Assembly (NCBI GenBank): GCA_032690845.1
Contig: CM064417.1
Span: 14,042,501 to 14,106,500, forward strand
Source of the DNA: Eleusine coracana subsp. coracana
Taxonomy: Eukaryota; Streptophyta; Magnoliopsida; Poales; Poaceae
DNA: 64,000 nt
Reading direction: 5' to 3'
Both the position numbers and the translations under genes were made by a program. Of the stretch, positions 20,347 to 32,067 are shown piece by piece. Within the stretch, counting starts at the first letter, position 1. Each line of letters begins with the position of its first letter. The notes under the pieces were generated by a model that saw nothing but the letters and a program-made list of their open reading frames with translations, was not told the DNA's origin and did not search any database.

Positions 20347-20990
20347 TATCTGTAATATCAGAAAACATTAGTAGTATTTATGTAGGAAAACAATATTGTC
20401 TCCATGTAAATAATAATTTTTATGCTTGCTTAATTCAAAAACAAGTTAAAAGATCGACAAGGTAGTCATAAAGGCAATCTCCTGTTACTTGAAGCAAAAT
20501 GATCAGTACTTAGTTGTGTTACTCGCACTTTAGTACTTAGATCTTTTCACCATAAGTTTCATCGGTCTGCCTTAGCATACTAGGTTGTAATTCATAGCCG
20601 CGTAACAAGAAGAATCGACCAATCGACACATAACCTCTCGCTCTTTGACTCTGGATTTAGTGTAGTGGCAGTCTGTTGTGCAGTATAAATTGTATAACCA
20701 TGTTATTCAAGCATTAGACCAAAAATCATAAGACCGTATCAAAATGTGAGAAATCGGTCAGACAAAATCCAAAACCAGAATTTATCAAGGTTAAGGAGTA
20801 GTAGGACATTATTACTAGCCCCCTGGCTCGATTGTTTAATATTAGAAATTAAGGAATGGAGACAAATAAGAATGAAAATCATTAATAAATCTTTCACTAA
20901 AAAGACTGAAGGTTCATTCAATAATAATGTATGAGAACACAAAAGATAGACTAAGTATAATAGCGACATAGTTGATTTATGTTCCACGAG
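20347..20990. other. Spacer between element B extra gene and pol
   Basis: No convincing coding frame. Two convergent transcripts, pol from the right and the extra gene from the left, would both end here, so this is where their 3' ends should meet or overlap. Confidence 0.45.
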
Positions 20991-20999
20991 TTTGGTATA

Positions 21000-22330
21000 T
21001 CATTGTCATCTTCATACTTCAGTCAATAAACCCCCGGCCGAGTGACTTCTTTGACAACATAAGGTCCTACCCATTTAGGGGAATGTTTGTGTCGATTCTT
21101 GGTTGATTGCACTCGGCGCAGCACTAAATCCCCAACATGAAACTGGCGACTACGTGTGTTCTTATCATAATAACATCGTAGGCCCTGCTGATATACCGTC
21201 GATCAAAACAGAGCGCGATCACGCAACTCCTCTGCCGCAATCAAATTAATCTCTCGGTTTTCTTTAGAGAGCTTCTCGTCCTATCCCTTGAGTCACGCTG
21301 ATACAAGGTTTATCTCAGTTGGTAGCATAGCCTTGGAACCATAGACTAATGAGAAAGGTGACTGGCCAGTAGCCCGACTGACACTAGTACGCAGCCCCCA
21401 TAGAAACGAAGGCAACTCTCGAACCCACCGACCGGCATAAGGTTTGAGCCTATCAAATATCCGGGGATTCAACCCTTGAAGAATCATACCATTGGCCCAT
21501 TCATCCTACCCATTCCTTTGAGGATGAGCCACTGATGCAAAGTGGATTTTATTCCTATCTCATCGGCAAAGTCACAGAGCTCCTCAGATATAAACTAAGT
21601 ACCATTGTCGGTGATGATATCATGAGGAACCCCAAACCGAGTGAAGACCTCTCTGACAAACTCGACCGCCTTCTTCAAAGTTATCTTGCCGACCAGCTTC
21701 GCTTCAATCCACTTGGCGAATTTGTCAATAGCAACAAACAAATGAGTGAACCCGCCTGGTGCTTTCTTGAAAGGACCGACAATATCAAGCCCCCAGATTG
21801 CAAAAGGCCAAGTCATAGGTATCATCTGAAGTTGTTGCGATGGCACATATGTCTGTTGAGCAAAGAATTAACCGCCTTCACACTTCTGAATGACCTGGTG
21901 TGCATCTTCAACCGCCGTAGGCCAATAAAACCCTTGCCGACCAAATTCTTGGAAGCTGCATGAGTGCTGCATACTCCTAAATGGATTTCTTTCATCAACT
22001 CTTTGCCTTCTGGTATCAAGATGCATCGCATCAAGATGTTCGATCCTCCTCTTCTATAAAGTAGGTCGTCCACCATCAAGTATCCTCGACATCTAGCCTT
22101 CAACCTTTGCTGCTCATTAGGATCCATACGCAGCATACCCTTGCTCAAAAATTGGACAATCAGGTTACGCCAGTCGGTCTCTATATTGTGATTGCTTATG
22201 GGCTCAGCAACATCGGTCATTAAGATGTTAGAGCGAGGAGAAATAGTAGGAGAATCCAGGATGTGTAAGAAAACACCAGGTGGGACAATTGATCGAGACG
22301 ATCCCATCTTGGCTAATTCATCAGCCACTT
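21000..22330 (-). pseudogene. Element B integrase
   Basis: The frame 22328-21822 has the leader and zinc region ('MDPNEQQRLKARCRGYL', 'DDLLYRRG'). Then 21846-21595 carries the core 'GLDIVGPFKKAPGGFTHLFVAIDKFAKWIEAK' (first Asp) and 'HDIITDNGT' (second Asp kept). After a disrupted stretch, 21487-21293 keeps 'NPRIFDRLKPYAGRWVRELP' and 'SPFSLVYGSKAMLPTEI'. Stops and a frame change between 21595 and 21490 remove the usual Glu region from a continuous frame. The C-terminal tail continues degraded to about 21000. Confidence 0.85.
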
Positions 22331-22720
22331 GATTATTATCTCGAACAACATGTGTGAACTTCAGTCCATTGAATTTGTCTTCCAGGTTCCTTACTTCTTA
22401 GCAGTAGGCAATCATGTTGTCGTCCACACAGTTCCAATCCTTAGTGAACTGGTTGATGACCAGAGCCGAGTCACCAAAGATGTCAAGACGCTGAATGCCG
22501 AGCGAAACAGCAATGCGTAGACCATGTAGAAGAGCTTCATATTCCGTAGCATTATTAGACGCGTGAAACATGATCTGGAGGACATGTCGCAATTTTTCTC
22601 CTTAGGGTGAGATGAACACATTTCCTGCACCTTCTCTAGGTAACTGGAGGGATCCATCAAAGTACGTTTTCCAATACTCAATATCTTGTGGTGCAGGCGG
22701 CATTTGAATCTTTGTCCACT
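22331..22720 (-). pseudogene. Element B second (archaeal-type) RNase H
   Basis: Motifs 'YFDGSLQL' (Asp, about 22665-22650), 'ASNNATEYEALLHGLR' (Glu) and 'DIFGDSALVINQ' (Asp) mark a Tat aRNH. A stop near 22600 splits the domain into two frames. The equivalent domain in A shares most residues by eye. Confidence 0.8.
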
Positions 22721-24193
22721 CAGAAATAAAGTCGGCCAATGCCTGTCCTTTGATTGCCGACCGAGGTACGAACGTGATGGTATACTGACCTAGTTCAACT
22801 ACCCACTTAGCAATCTTTCCTTCGGCTTCACGGTTGTGAAGGATTGCGCTGAGTGCAAAGGTTGTTTGAACTTCGATAGGATGAGCTTGAAAATAGTGCT
22901 TCAACTTCCTCGAGGTGATCAGGAGCGGGTATAGTAGCTTCAAGATCTAGTGATATCATGTTTTGGAGGCACTAAGGACTTCACTGACAAAGTACACCGG
23001 GTGTTGTACTTTTTGTACATGACCTTCTTCCTCTAAGTTGACTATTAAAACAGTACTCACAACTTGAGTTGTGGCCGATATGTATAGTTGAAGCTTTTCT
23101 TGTAGCTCCGGAGGCACCAAGATTGGAATATTGCTGAGGTGAACCTTTGACTCATCCAACACCGATTGCGCCTCTATTGTCCAGATGAAGTCATCCTGCT
23201 TATTGAGAAGTTTAAAGACCAGCAGACCCCTGACCCCCAGTCGGGAGATGAACCGACTCAAGGATGCCATACATCCGGCCTACTTCTAAACATCCCTCTG
23301 AGAATTAGGTGGCCCCATATCAAGGATCGCCTTGATTTTATTCGGGTTGGCCTCTATACCTTGTTTTGAAACGATGTAACCGAGTAGCTTTCTAGAAGGA
23401 ACCCCAAAAACACACTTTTTAGGAGTTAGCTTCATCGAGTAACGCCTCAAATTGTCAAACGTGTTTGCCAAGTCAGAGAGAAGTTCTTTGACATTCTGAG
23501 TTTTTATCACGATGTCATCTACATATGCTTCTGCGTTCCGACCGATCTGAGTTTTGAGGCAATGTTGAATACCACGTTGGTAAGTCGGTCCAGCATTCTT
23601 TAGACCGAACGGCATGGTACTATAGCAATAGGCGCCAAAGGGAATTATAAAGGAAGTCTTGATTTGATCTTTGACCATAAGTGATATCTGGTGATAGCCT
23701 AAATAGGCATCCAGAAAGCTTAAAATCTCACACCTGGCTGTTGAGTCTGTGATCTGATCGATACGTGGCAAAGCGAAGGGGTCTTTAGGATAGACCTTGT
23801 TCAAATCGGTATAATCCACGCACATTGGCCACTCTTTACTCTTCTTGGGTACAAGGACTGGATTTGCCAGCCAATCTGGATGGTACACTTCCTTTATAAA
23901 CTTAGCATCTAATAACCGAGCTATCTCCTTCTTCATGGCGTCCTTGCGGTCTTGTGCGACCCTTCTAAGTCTTTGCCTGACAGGGGTAGCCCTAAGAGGC
24001 ACCCTCAATTCATGCTCAATCTTTTCCCAAGGAACTCCCGACATGTCAGAAGGCTTCCATGCAAAGATGTCCCTATTTTCCTGGAGGAAAAGAGTGAGCG
24101 CGAGTTCCTATTTCTCGTCGAGGTCGGCCCCTGCATAAGTGGTCTTAGCAGGATCCTCTGGGTCGAGCGTGATCTCCGTAGTAGGGATGTCAT
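22602..24193 (-). pseudogene. Element B reverse transcriptase and first RNase H
   Basis: The open stretch 24044-23286 (252 codons) contains a nearly complete RT: 'NPVLVPKKSKEWPMCVDYTDLNKVYPKD', 'SFLDAYLGYHQI', 'TMPFGLKNAGPTYQR' and the catalytic 'AEAYVDDIVIKT' with both Asp present. It continues to 'KLLGYIVSKQGIEANP'. After one stop, 23270-22956 and 22943-22602 give the connection and first RNase H ('LYISATTQVVSTVLIV', 'YFQAHPIEVQTTF'), ending at 'YFDGSLQL' of the second RNase H. This is the best-preserved RT in the window, though the polyprotein is interrupted. Confidence 0.88.
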
Positions 24194-24199
24194 CCGTCT

Positions 24200-24803
24200 A
24201 TATTTTGTTCTTGGTAGACTTCTTCATAGGGATCTCTGCATTGGTCTGCACCTCATTGCCGACAGCCTTCTGTATCTCCAACCGATCGGACAGCATCAAT
24301 TGTTGGTCGGCCATCTCATAACTCTACACATCACAATCAAAAGAATTCTGAAGGTTAGAGTGGAGGGAGATTATTCCTTTAGGGCCTGGCATCTTGAGAG
24401 TGAGGTATGGGTACTGCAGGACCGCCTTGAACTTCGCCACCGCCGGTCTAACAAGGATAGCATGGTAGGCTGACTCGAAATTGGCCACCTGGAAGATAAC
24501 ACCCTCGGTCCTGAAGTTCTCACGGGTTGCAAAGGTATCAGGCAGAACAATCTGTCCAATAGGAACTGAGGTCTTGCCAGGCACGATCCCATGGAAGGGT
24601 GAGGAACTCGGCTGGAGGTCATTGACCGATAAGCCTAACTCCATGAGGGTCTTGGTGAAGATCATGTCCAGACTGCTTCCTTCTTTGATGAGTACTTTGT
24701 TGAAGTTTACCTCCTTCATCGTTGCCACGAGTACCAGCGGGTAGCGACCTGGCTTGGGCAGGTGCCTGGGGTGATCCCACCGATCAAATGTGGTCGGTAC
24801 CTC
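24200..24803 (-). pseudogene. Element B protease remnant
   Basis: The frame 24728-24324 matches the protease of element A ('LGLSVNDLQPSSSPFHGIVPG', 'FESAYHAILVRPAVAKF'). At the active site, where A has Val-Asp-Gly-Gly-Ser, B reads Ile-Lys-Glu-Gly-Ser, so the catalytic Asp is gone. The sequence before this (to 24803) matches the 'FDRWDHPRHLPKPGRYPLV'-type segment, where B is cut off. Confidence 0.8.
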
Positions 24804-25862
24804 AGATCACCTCATGTACAAAGGGAGCCTGCAAATTCATAGAAGGGATGATGCTCAAGTGAAGGGTGCAAAAGAGCCAAAGCAGGAAAAAGTGAAAACC
24901 AAACTAAAGTATGCGCCCAATCATGAAACTTATTGGTCATTTCATCATCCACATTCATTACATATGCCATCAATGCATATATCATGGAATCCATCCTCAA
25001 GTATGTTTGCATACCCTTCGTTTCCATATTTTTATCCTTGGATGTTCCAAGAGTATTCATATTATGGAGGGTATCCAAATTATCATGTGTCTTGATTAGT
25101 TGCATAAAGACTAAAATATTCACCTGTATTGCTTTTACATTAGGTCATGGATTTCTTCAGTCATACATTTTTATTATGGATAGATCACTTGTTGATTCTA
25201 TTGCTAAATGCTTAGCCACTATATTTTGTTTCAATAGATATCCATTATGTATCTAGGCATAAAAATGATAGGTTTAGTTATTTGGCACAACAAGCATTTG
25301 GTTTTGTTGTTCAATAAAGAGAGATTCTCAATAATCAAGATATCGCTGTTTGAAACTACCAATGTTAAAACCTAGAAAAACCGGATGTTCCGGTTTCTGA
25401 AATAGGATGTTCCAGTTTTCACTAAAAAGATGCCAATTTGGCTAATATTGTTTAAAAAGGTTGGTAAGCCAAATTAACAAATTAGTAGTCTTATTATTGG
25501 TTATATATATAGGCGTAGCTAAAAAGTTGCTAAAAGTTCGACACTTGATATCTTTGCATAGTTTTGTAAATTGTGAGTCATATTGTCGAACTATGGTCAT
25601 TTGCTCTTGAAGAATTTAAATTCATATCAGCAAGATAATATGACTATAGAAGTGGGTCATGGACATACATGTATGGTCGATGAGTTGTATTGACCATCGT
25701 TGAGAAACAAATGACTTCAATGCTCGGGGGGGGGGGGGGGCAAGAGCTATTATGGAAGACGAAGGTAAGACCAACATGTGTGTGGATCATCCTTCTTAGG
25801 CAATTCTGGTTTAAAAGATTATTTTCTGGTACGCAAGCTTTACCAGAAAACAGAGGGGCATG
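24804..25862 (+). pseudogene. Element Y internal region, right part
   Basis: A short frame (24811-25095) is rich in His, Tyr, Pro and Ser ('HPHSLHMPSMHISWNPSSSMF'), similar in style to the left part of Y and probably the rest of its gag-like protein. The remainder to 25862 has stops in all frames. A run of 15 G lies at 25726-25740. The sequence AACAGAGGGGCATG immediately before the 3' LTR is a likely polypurine tract. Confidence 0.45.
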
Positions 25863-25996
25863 TGTCGAAAACCAAAATTGGCACTTTGGGAAAACCGGAA
25901 GTTCTAGTTTTAAAAACCGGATGGTCTAGTTTTCACAGACCAAGTGTGGTCAAAATTGTCTAAACTAAGGCTAACAACAATTATTTCACAAGTTTG
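25863..25996 (+). repeat. Truncated 3' LTR of element Y (first 134 bp)
   Basis: Starts TGTCGAAAACC and follows the 5' LTR (11942) and solo LTR (26307) closely until CACAAGTTTG. There it switches to X internal sequence that corresponds to about 11607. This break is the junction of the tandem duplication described in the findings. Confidence 0.8.
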
Positions 25997-26158
25997 ATTC
26001 TAATGGACTAAAACTTAACAAAACTCACCAAAATAACAGATTGAAACAAAGGGCTATGGATATTTTTTTTGGCTATTATGGATAGGACGATAACAAGTAT
26101 ATGTAGCTAAGGGTAAAGAAAAAATCCTACCGTGGCAACGATGGCTCTTGATACCAAA
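25997..26158 (-). mobile_element. Second copy of the X internal start, with primer site
   Basis: Matches about 11607-11793, including the primer site TGGTATCAAGAGCC (minus, 26143-26156). It lacks one unit of a local repeat (AACAAAACTCACCAAAATA-type) that copy one carries twice. Confidence 0.8.
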
Positions 26159-27883
26159 TGATGAGACTGTGGCCTGATCTTCACGACGTACGATCACGAA
26201 CAAGATAACTAGCTTCAAAAGAAGCCAAGATAATTAGCTGCAAGCAGCCGAGATAACAGTGCAACCTGACGAAATCAACTCGAAGCCAACCACCATCTTC
26301 ATACGGTGTTGACAACCAAAATTGGCACTCTGGGAAAATCGATGGTTCCAGTTTTCAAAACCGGATGGTCTAGATTTCATAGACCAAGTGTGGTCAAAAT
26401 TATTTAAACTAAGGCTAACAGCAATTATTCACAAGTTTGGTGTTTAGATATGTTTTGCAGGTTATGGGAGTATTTTAGGTGCCTTTTGGCTAATTTTCAC
26501 CCAAGAAGTAAAGAAGTGTTTAAAAAGTTAATATGATAAGGCCAAAATGCATATTTGAAGTTTCCATGATGAAGCTCTCGTTGAGACGATCAAAATGGAT
26601 ATATGAAACGCTTAATTAGGAATCCGAATGAAGAAGTTATGGTTTTTGTAAAGTACTCCCAGACTGCAAAACCGGACATTCCTCTTTTGTAAACCGGAAG
26701 GTCCGGTTTTGACATGTTTGCTAGGGAAACCGGAGGGTCCGGTTTGGGAAACCGGATAGTCCAGTTTTGACTGTCCAAGACCAGAGTTATAGATCTGTTT
26801 TAGGTTGGTATCTTTAGGGTTTTCTTAGGGATTACACCTCCCATGGGGGTAGACTTCCGCACCCTTTATATACAAAGGGCCATGGCCGATTGTGGCAACA
26901 ACCCAATGGAATCTATCAATTTACTTATATGTCTCTTCTTTTACCCTACTTTTCCAATCTCTCATTGTTGTTCATCTACTGATCTCCATGACCATAGATG
27001 GCGTCCTAAGGCTCGCTGGTCAACCTAGGGCACACCAGCGATGCTCACGTCCTGACAGGGTCCCTCTCGGACGAAAGCTTCAACGGCCTTTCCTACTTTG
27101 CTTGTAAACTAGTCGTTCTTCGTCACGTAAGGCGTCATTTATCTCTTTGCCTGTTTGCTCGTAAACCTAGCCATCTTTCACCACGTAACAATGATAGTTA
27201 CCCTCTTTTCTGTCAAACCCGACAAAACCGGACTCTCCAGTTTGCCAAACCGGAGCATCCGGTTTCCGCAGACTCAGCGACAAAAAGCGGGGCTGCATGC
27301 TGCACTTGGGCGTGCTCGTGTTTAACGGCGCGTTTCAGCATCAACATACGGCAACCTGAATCGAGGATTCGCCCAACCATACTCTGAGTTACCAAACATA
27401 CAACCTGCAATCAAACAGAGCAGGAGCAGCAATTGGGTGACGTCGAACGTCGCTTCTGTAATCTCTAGGGAAATCACAAGAGCAAAAGGGTAGAGATCAC
27501 TCTCTGAATTTGATAGCACTCGGCTAACCAAAGGGGGTTCTTTTCTATTATCAAAGTTGTTGCAAATGACTGAGAAACAAGGTTTATTTATACTAGGAAC
27601 ATCCCTCCTAGTTGGGTGTGAAATGTTCAGGAGTTTCTACTAACTAAAGGGTAGGTGAATGGTGTGAAAACAGCAGTCCCGTGAAGTCTCGCGCGACTAT
27701 CAGCCTCTCTGGCAGTCTCTACTAAAATGATGATTAGTCCCTAGTGGGAAGGCCAAATGACAAGCCGTTTGTTGGAGGTGAAAGTAGACTTGATTATCTT
27801 TCCAGACATGTATATTATGTGGGCAGAATATTTAAGGTCTGGTGCGCGTGACTCTTGAAAGTTGCCTCTGATGTCAGCTGTCA
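26159..27883 (-). repeat. X LTR, second copy, split by a solo Y LTR
   Basis: The two parts, 26159-26306 and 27347-27883, join to give an X LTR of about 680 bp with TG...CA ends. The inner part matches 11794-11941. The outer part (27456-27883) matches 8573-8999, with a TATAAATA box on the minus strand at 27585-27592. X internal DNA lies on both sides, so this LTR is shared between two X units. Confidence 0.8.
26307..27346 (+). repeat. Solo LTR of element Y (1,040 bp) with perfect target duplication
   Basis: Starts TGTTGACAACC, ends AGCATCAACA, and is flanked by TACGG on both sides (26302-26306 and 27347-27351). It lies at exactly the same place in the X LTR as the 5' LTR of the full Y element. 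It contains the 117-bp segment missing from the 5' LTR copy. Confidence 0.92.
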
Positions 27884-28484
27884 ATGAGATTGTTCAGCTT
27901 CTATGTAATTCGTGGCCTCCTTAGTGCACTCCATATTGGTTGGTCTAGTGAGCCCCTCCTTGTGTGTCAACCTTATCACAATAAGTGTAAAAGACATAGG
28001 TAGCATAAAGTTCTTATTCAAAGTGGAATTAAACTTGTTAAGGATAGAGTTCACCTTTCTATGTACTTGTACTTGACTTTGTGTAGTTGATCGAAGAATT
28101 GTTGTATGGGGTTCAAGGCTTGTTGTGGCTGGTCTTTTATCATGTGTAGCTTGTGTTTTCATTGATGTAATTGAATATTGACTTGGACCATGATTTACTT
28201 GACCATTTCTCATAGTCATTACACGACTCATCCAAAGGTTTACATAAACATGTTCTTTTGTCATTGTGGGCTGTGTTGTTGGAGTTATCATCAGCAGTCC
28301 TTCTAGTACTTTGCAACCAAGTAGTAGTTTTGCTTTATAGACATATTTACTTATAGAAATAATTGTAGTGTTCACCTGTGTATGTGTTGTTGGCATGGTG
28401 TACTTTGCAACATGCCCAAGGTTCTCAACATGGTTTACATCATGATTTGCTTTCTTTATGTGAATTGCTGGGATGTCCTCATCA
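27884..28484 (-). mobile_element. Second copy of the X internal 3' end
   Basis: Matches about 9000-9610. The same frame is seen (ending Glu-Ala-Glu-Gln-Ser-His just before the LTR). At about 28484 it switches to Athila-type sequence, with a fortuitous in-frame fusion. Confidence 0.8.
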
Positions 28485-28618
28485 CATGGCCTCACCGTAG
28501 GTGGGTTCTTCTTCTCGAAACGGTACGGCATCTCCTTAGCCATGATCTTCTTCATATAGAGAATGAGGCTATTCTTCTTTGGGGGTATTACTTCGACTTC
28601 TTGAAAATTCTTTGGGTT

Positions 28619-29035
28619 TCACCCGTACTTGATCTTGATCATTGAGCACTGCTCTCTCCTTGGTCGAAAATCAAACCTCTCCTCCTTCCTATTGATGAGG
28701 AAACGGATTTCTCTGGCCCCAACATCAATGTGTGCTTCTACGGTGCTTAGAAACGGGCGCCCAAGAATGAGCGGCGTTTCCTTCTCAACATCCATGTCGA
28801 GCACCACAAAATCCACAGGGATGAAGCAATCTCAGATTTTCATAGGAACGTCTTCTGCAATTCCCTCAGGATAGCAGACCGATAAATCAGCCAGCTGAAG
28901 TTGCATCGGTGTAGGTGATACAGCTGTGTAGTTTAGCTTGTCAAAGAAAGCCTTGGGCATCACACTGATGCTCACACCAAGGTCGCACAGGGTTTGGTCG
29001 AATTTCTGTGCCCCGATCGAGCAAGTGATCATGGG
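28619..29035 (-). pseudogene. Athila-type protease, C-terminal half
   Basis: Reads 'MITCSIGAQKFDQTLCDLGVSISVMPKAFFDKL', then, after a stop at about 28830, 'PVDFVVLDMD' and 'TPLILGRPFLSTV'. The retropepsin core Cys-Asp-Leu-Gly and the Leu-Ile-Leu-Gly-Arg-Pro-Phe flap are typical of Athila/Tat proteases. It continues from 33350 across element G: the segment before the insertion ends 'KKKDPGCP'. Confidence 0.85.
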
Positions 29036-29935
29036 TGATGAGTACATCACACCCATGGATACACACAACACTCCTCCAACTAAGATGAAAGTTTATGTGC
29101 ATCACCTTAATTTATAAGTGAGATCGTTTCTAATGTTTTTATTATATGGTTTTGAGAATAGATTGCTACCTAATAAATTAATTGTTATTAGGAACCATGG
29201 AGATGATGATGAGATAGCTGGGAAGGTGATTGGAGGCGTGATGGGCCAGCAAGGATGTCCAACCCAAGGTGGAGGCCCAATCAAAACCGACTTCGAGTCT
29301 GTTTTGGAGCCCAGGACCAGTCTGCACTAAAATGGACGCCCAGGACGCATACGGACTCGGATTTAGACGTTGTATATATTCTTGTAAAGATAACGAAAAG
29401 ACCTTTCCAACCCAACCAGTCCCATGTCAAAATTCGTCCTGAGCCGTCGGAAATCGCCAAAACAATTTGACTTCCAGAATCTGTCCTGGTGCTGCGACAC
29501 CGTAATTGGTCTTTGGGCCATGTATCGAGTTGAGCCCACTTAGGGCTGCATCCAGGGGGTCTTACACGACCCTAGGATCCTCATATACAGCCGCCGCCTC
29601 TTCATTAGGGTTTGCGTTTTGCTTAGATTATTCTGTTGATAACAGTTTTACCGTTTGATCGGTTTGTGAGATTCCAGCTTGTGAGATTCATCGTATACTT
29701 TCAAATTTGGTTGCATTCTTCTTTGTTCTTGCTTGTGTTCTTGATTTGCAGGCAATAATAAGCCTTCTTGGTGAGCTCAATCGTTCTTGAACGGTTGATA
29801 ACCAGAGGAGACGTTGTGCTGCGATTGTGGGGTTCAGAACGTGTCGTTCGAAAGCTGGATCGATTTGTGTATCGCCTCCGCTTTAATCAAGATTATCAGA
29901 ACGTATCGGAAGATCGGGAACCCTTATCCACATCA
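29036..29935 (+). repeat. 5' LTR of element G (900 bp)
   Basis: TGATGAGTACATCACACC to CCACATCA. Direct repeat of 32451-33349 with small differences throughout. Confidence 0.9.
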
Positions 29936-30948
29936 AGTGGTATCAGAGCTTCAGGTATACCATTAGGTTCACCCTTATCCTCGTTATTTTGTTCAATCCT
30001 AGAGTTCAGAAAATTGCCCTACAAAAATATTTGTTCGTCGTGTTTCTGCTGTCCTACACCTCCCATGTGCCTTGCAATTTTCAGTTTAGTTTGCTTCTCT
30101 GAATTTTAGTCCCTACAAGGTCATTGTGTTGTTGGTCTACTACTTGTTCTTTGGTCTTATTTGAGTCGTGTGTGTCCTTGTTCATAGACAATCAAGAAAA
30201 AAAATCAGATTGTTGCACACGTTGAGAGAATAGTACTGCTGGAATTGTTTGCACCAAATATTTATTTAACATCTAGCCTTTTACTTTTTGTGTGCAAAAG
30301 AAACTTAGAGTGTTTTCTATTGCACGTTGTTCCTTGAGTCAAGAGATTGCTGCACGTTGTTGCATATGAGAATTGTCGGTTCAGTTCTACATGTACATCT
30401 ATTCCTTACGTAAAGAGTGCAAAAAAGAAAGTTCAGGTTTTTTTCCTTTGTGCTATAAAGTTCGCAACTCTTGCTACAGTTCTGTGTCAAAAAAATCATG
30501 AAAGTAAAAGGCAAAGAGGTGCTAAAAAAAATGAGAAGAAAAAGCTGCACCTATAACAAAAGAAAAAAACAAAAGGAGAAGAGAAAAAAATTCATAATTG
30601 CTTGTAGCCTTTGTGTCCTTTGTTGAGCCATTTGTTTGCTTGCTTGAACTAGGTCCGAGACAAGTTTAGGCCGGTGACATAGACTAGCTTGGGACAATTA
30701 TTCAGTTTTACAATTTTTGAATTGAAATTTTCCTAATCCTTGCTACTATAAATTGCCTACCTAGCTCCATATATATCCTTCTGAATAGGCACAGAACTTT
30801 GGACCCTCGCAATTGTCGGATCACACTCTCCAAGGTATCCTCTGTTTTACTATTGAGAATCTTATAAGAACTCAGTTTGGTGATGTCATTTGCTTGTTGA
30901 GAGTTTCCACCATGATCAAACAGTAGTGATAGGACAATATACTCTTGT

Positions 30949-31497
30949 GTGTTTTCTTGTTTTCTATTAACAATGACAGGTTACAACACCGATGGTGATG
31001 AGTCGATGGTATCAAATGAGGTTGATACAAGTGTTGTAGCACAACGAGTGTTTAGTTCTCCAATGGAGAAAGTAGAGCAAAATCAAATGAACAACTTGCT
31101 TCAGACTCACTTTGTTGTGAAGGATCGACGTTGTCGTGTCATCATTGATGGAGAGAGTAGCCACAACATCGCAAGCTTGGAATTGGTCGAGAAGCTCGGC
31201 TTGACCACACAGTCACACCCATGTCCATACTACATCCAATGGGTAAATTCTTGTGGTAAGATAAAGGTAGATAAAATTGCACGAATTGAATTTTTTATTG
31301 GTTCTTATAAGGATTGTGCAGATTTTGATATAGTGCCTATGCAAGCATGTCATTTGTTATTGAGTAAGCCTTGGACTTCTACAATTAATGCTTTGCACAA
31401 TACCATTGCTAATAGCTATTCATTTAAATACAATGGTAGAAGAGTTACTCTTAAACCTATGTCTGCTGCTGAAATTTTAGAAGAGGAGAAAGAATGA
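30949..31497 (+). pseudogene. Element G gag end and protease
   Basis: The active-site region is 'CRVIIDGESSHNIASLELVEKLGL', that is Asp-Gly-Glu where related elements have Asp-Gly-Gly. The later 'DFDIVPMQACHLLLSKPW' is the flap and helix part (usually Leu-Leu-Gly-Arg-Pro-Trp). The frame is open for 182 codons and ends after 'KPMSAAEILEEEKE'. The Met at 30949 lies inside the gag-pol frame. Confidence 0.75.
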
Positions 31498-32067
31498 ACC
31501 ATTTAGGATAGAATGGGCTGTTTTAAATGTTGCAACACTTAAATTAAAATCTTAATTAGTAGAGGATGAACATATTTCCTTGCCTCTTGTTGCGACTAAT
31601 ACATTTCAGCTTCTACACAAAGAAGAGGATGGTGAGAAAGATAAAGAACAAATTGTTGTTTCAAATAAGAACTTTCCTAATGTACTGAATTGTTCTAACA
31701 ATCTTGTTATATTGGAACCTTGTCTTGATTTGTCATAGCCACAAGTTGATTTATCTACTAATCCTTTTGATAAAGAGAAGTTGTGTGCCACTTCTTCACT
31801 TATACCTTTGCCACAACAAATGAATGAGCTTGATGTTTTTGCTTATGATTCACCTACTAGTTCTGAAATGAAATATTTGAATTTAATAACACGTGAAAAG
31901 GATGAGCAGAAATTATTGTGTTCTCTAAATACTTTGAGTTATATTGAATTTGATGTTTTTTGTGATCTAAATACCGTAGAGAAGCAAATCTTTTCTCAAA
32001 CTGAATTGCCTTCACTAACAAGAAATATTTTTATGCTATAGGAAACTATGATCATAGAGGTGTATTT
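31498..32067 (+). other. Degraded element G internal DNA
   Basis: Short plus-strand frames (for example 31781-32041) with no domain I can name. Likely the spacer between protease and RT, with RT itself deleted before 32068. Confidence 0.4.

Larger units (their letters stand above)
16193..24803 (-). mobile_element. Element B: Tat-lineage retrotransposon, 5'-truncated, inside Y
   Basis: Minus-strand pol (24803 down to about 21000), an opposite-strand extra gene (17240-20346), then a polypurine tract and a 3' LTR (16193-16505). The gag and 5' LTR are missing; the sequence switches to Y DNA at about 24803, inside the segment before protease. Pol is far better kept than in element A but has stops in integrase and a mutated protease, so B is not autonomous. 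Confidence 0.85.
11942..25996 (+). mobile_element. Element Y: short non-autonomous LTR element hosting elements B and C
   Basis: Y's own sequence is the 5' LTR (11942-12855), primer site (12863-12880), internal pieces (12881-12918, 15164-16192, 24804-25862) and a partial 3' LTR (25863-25996). Without nested insertions the internal part is about 2.1 kb and carries gag-like frames only. It lies within the LTR of X. Both X and Y carry TG...CA LTRs. Y's LTR occurs four times in the window (two here, solos at 26307 and 41741), so it is an active-in-the-past family. Confidence 0.75.

Noticed and set aside
27881..28555. 224-codon frame as one gene
   Set aside because: It crosses the junction between Athila-type DNA and element X at about 28484; the fusion is accidental.
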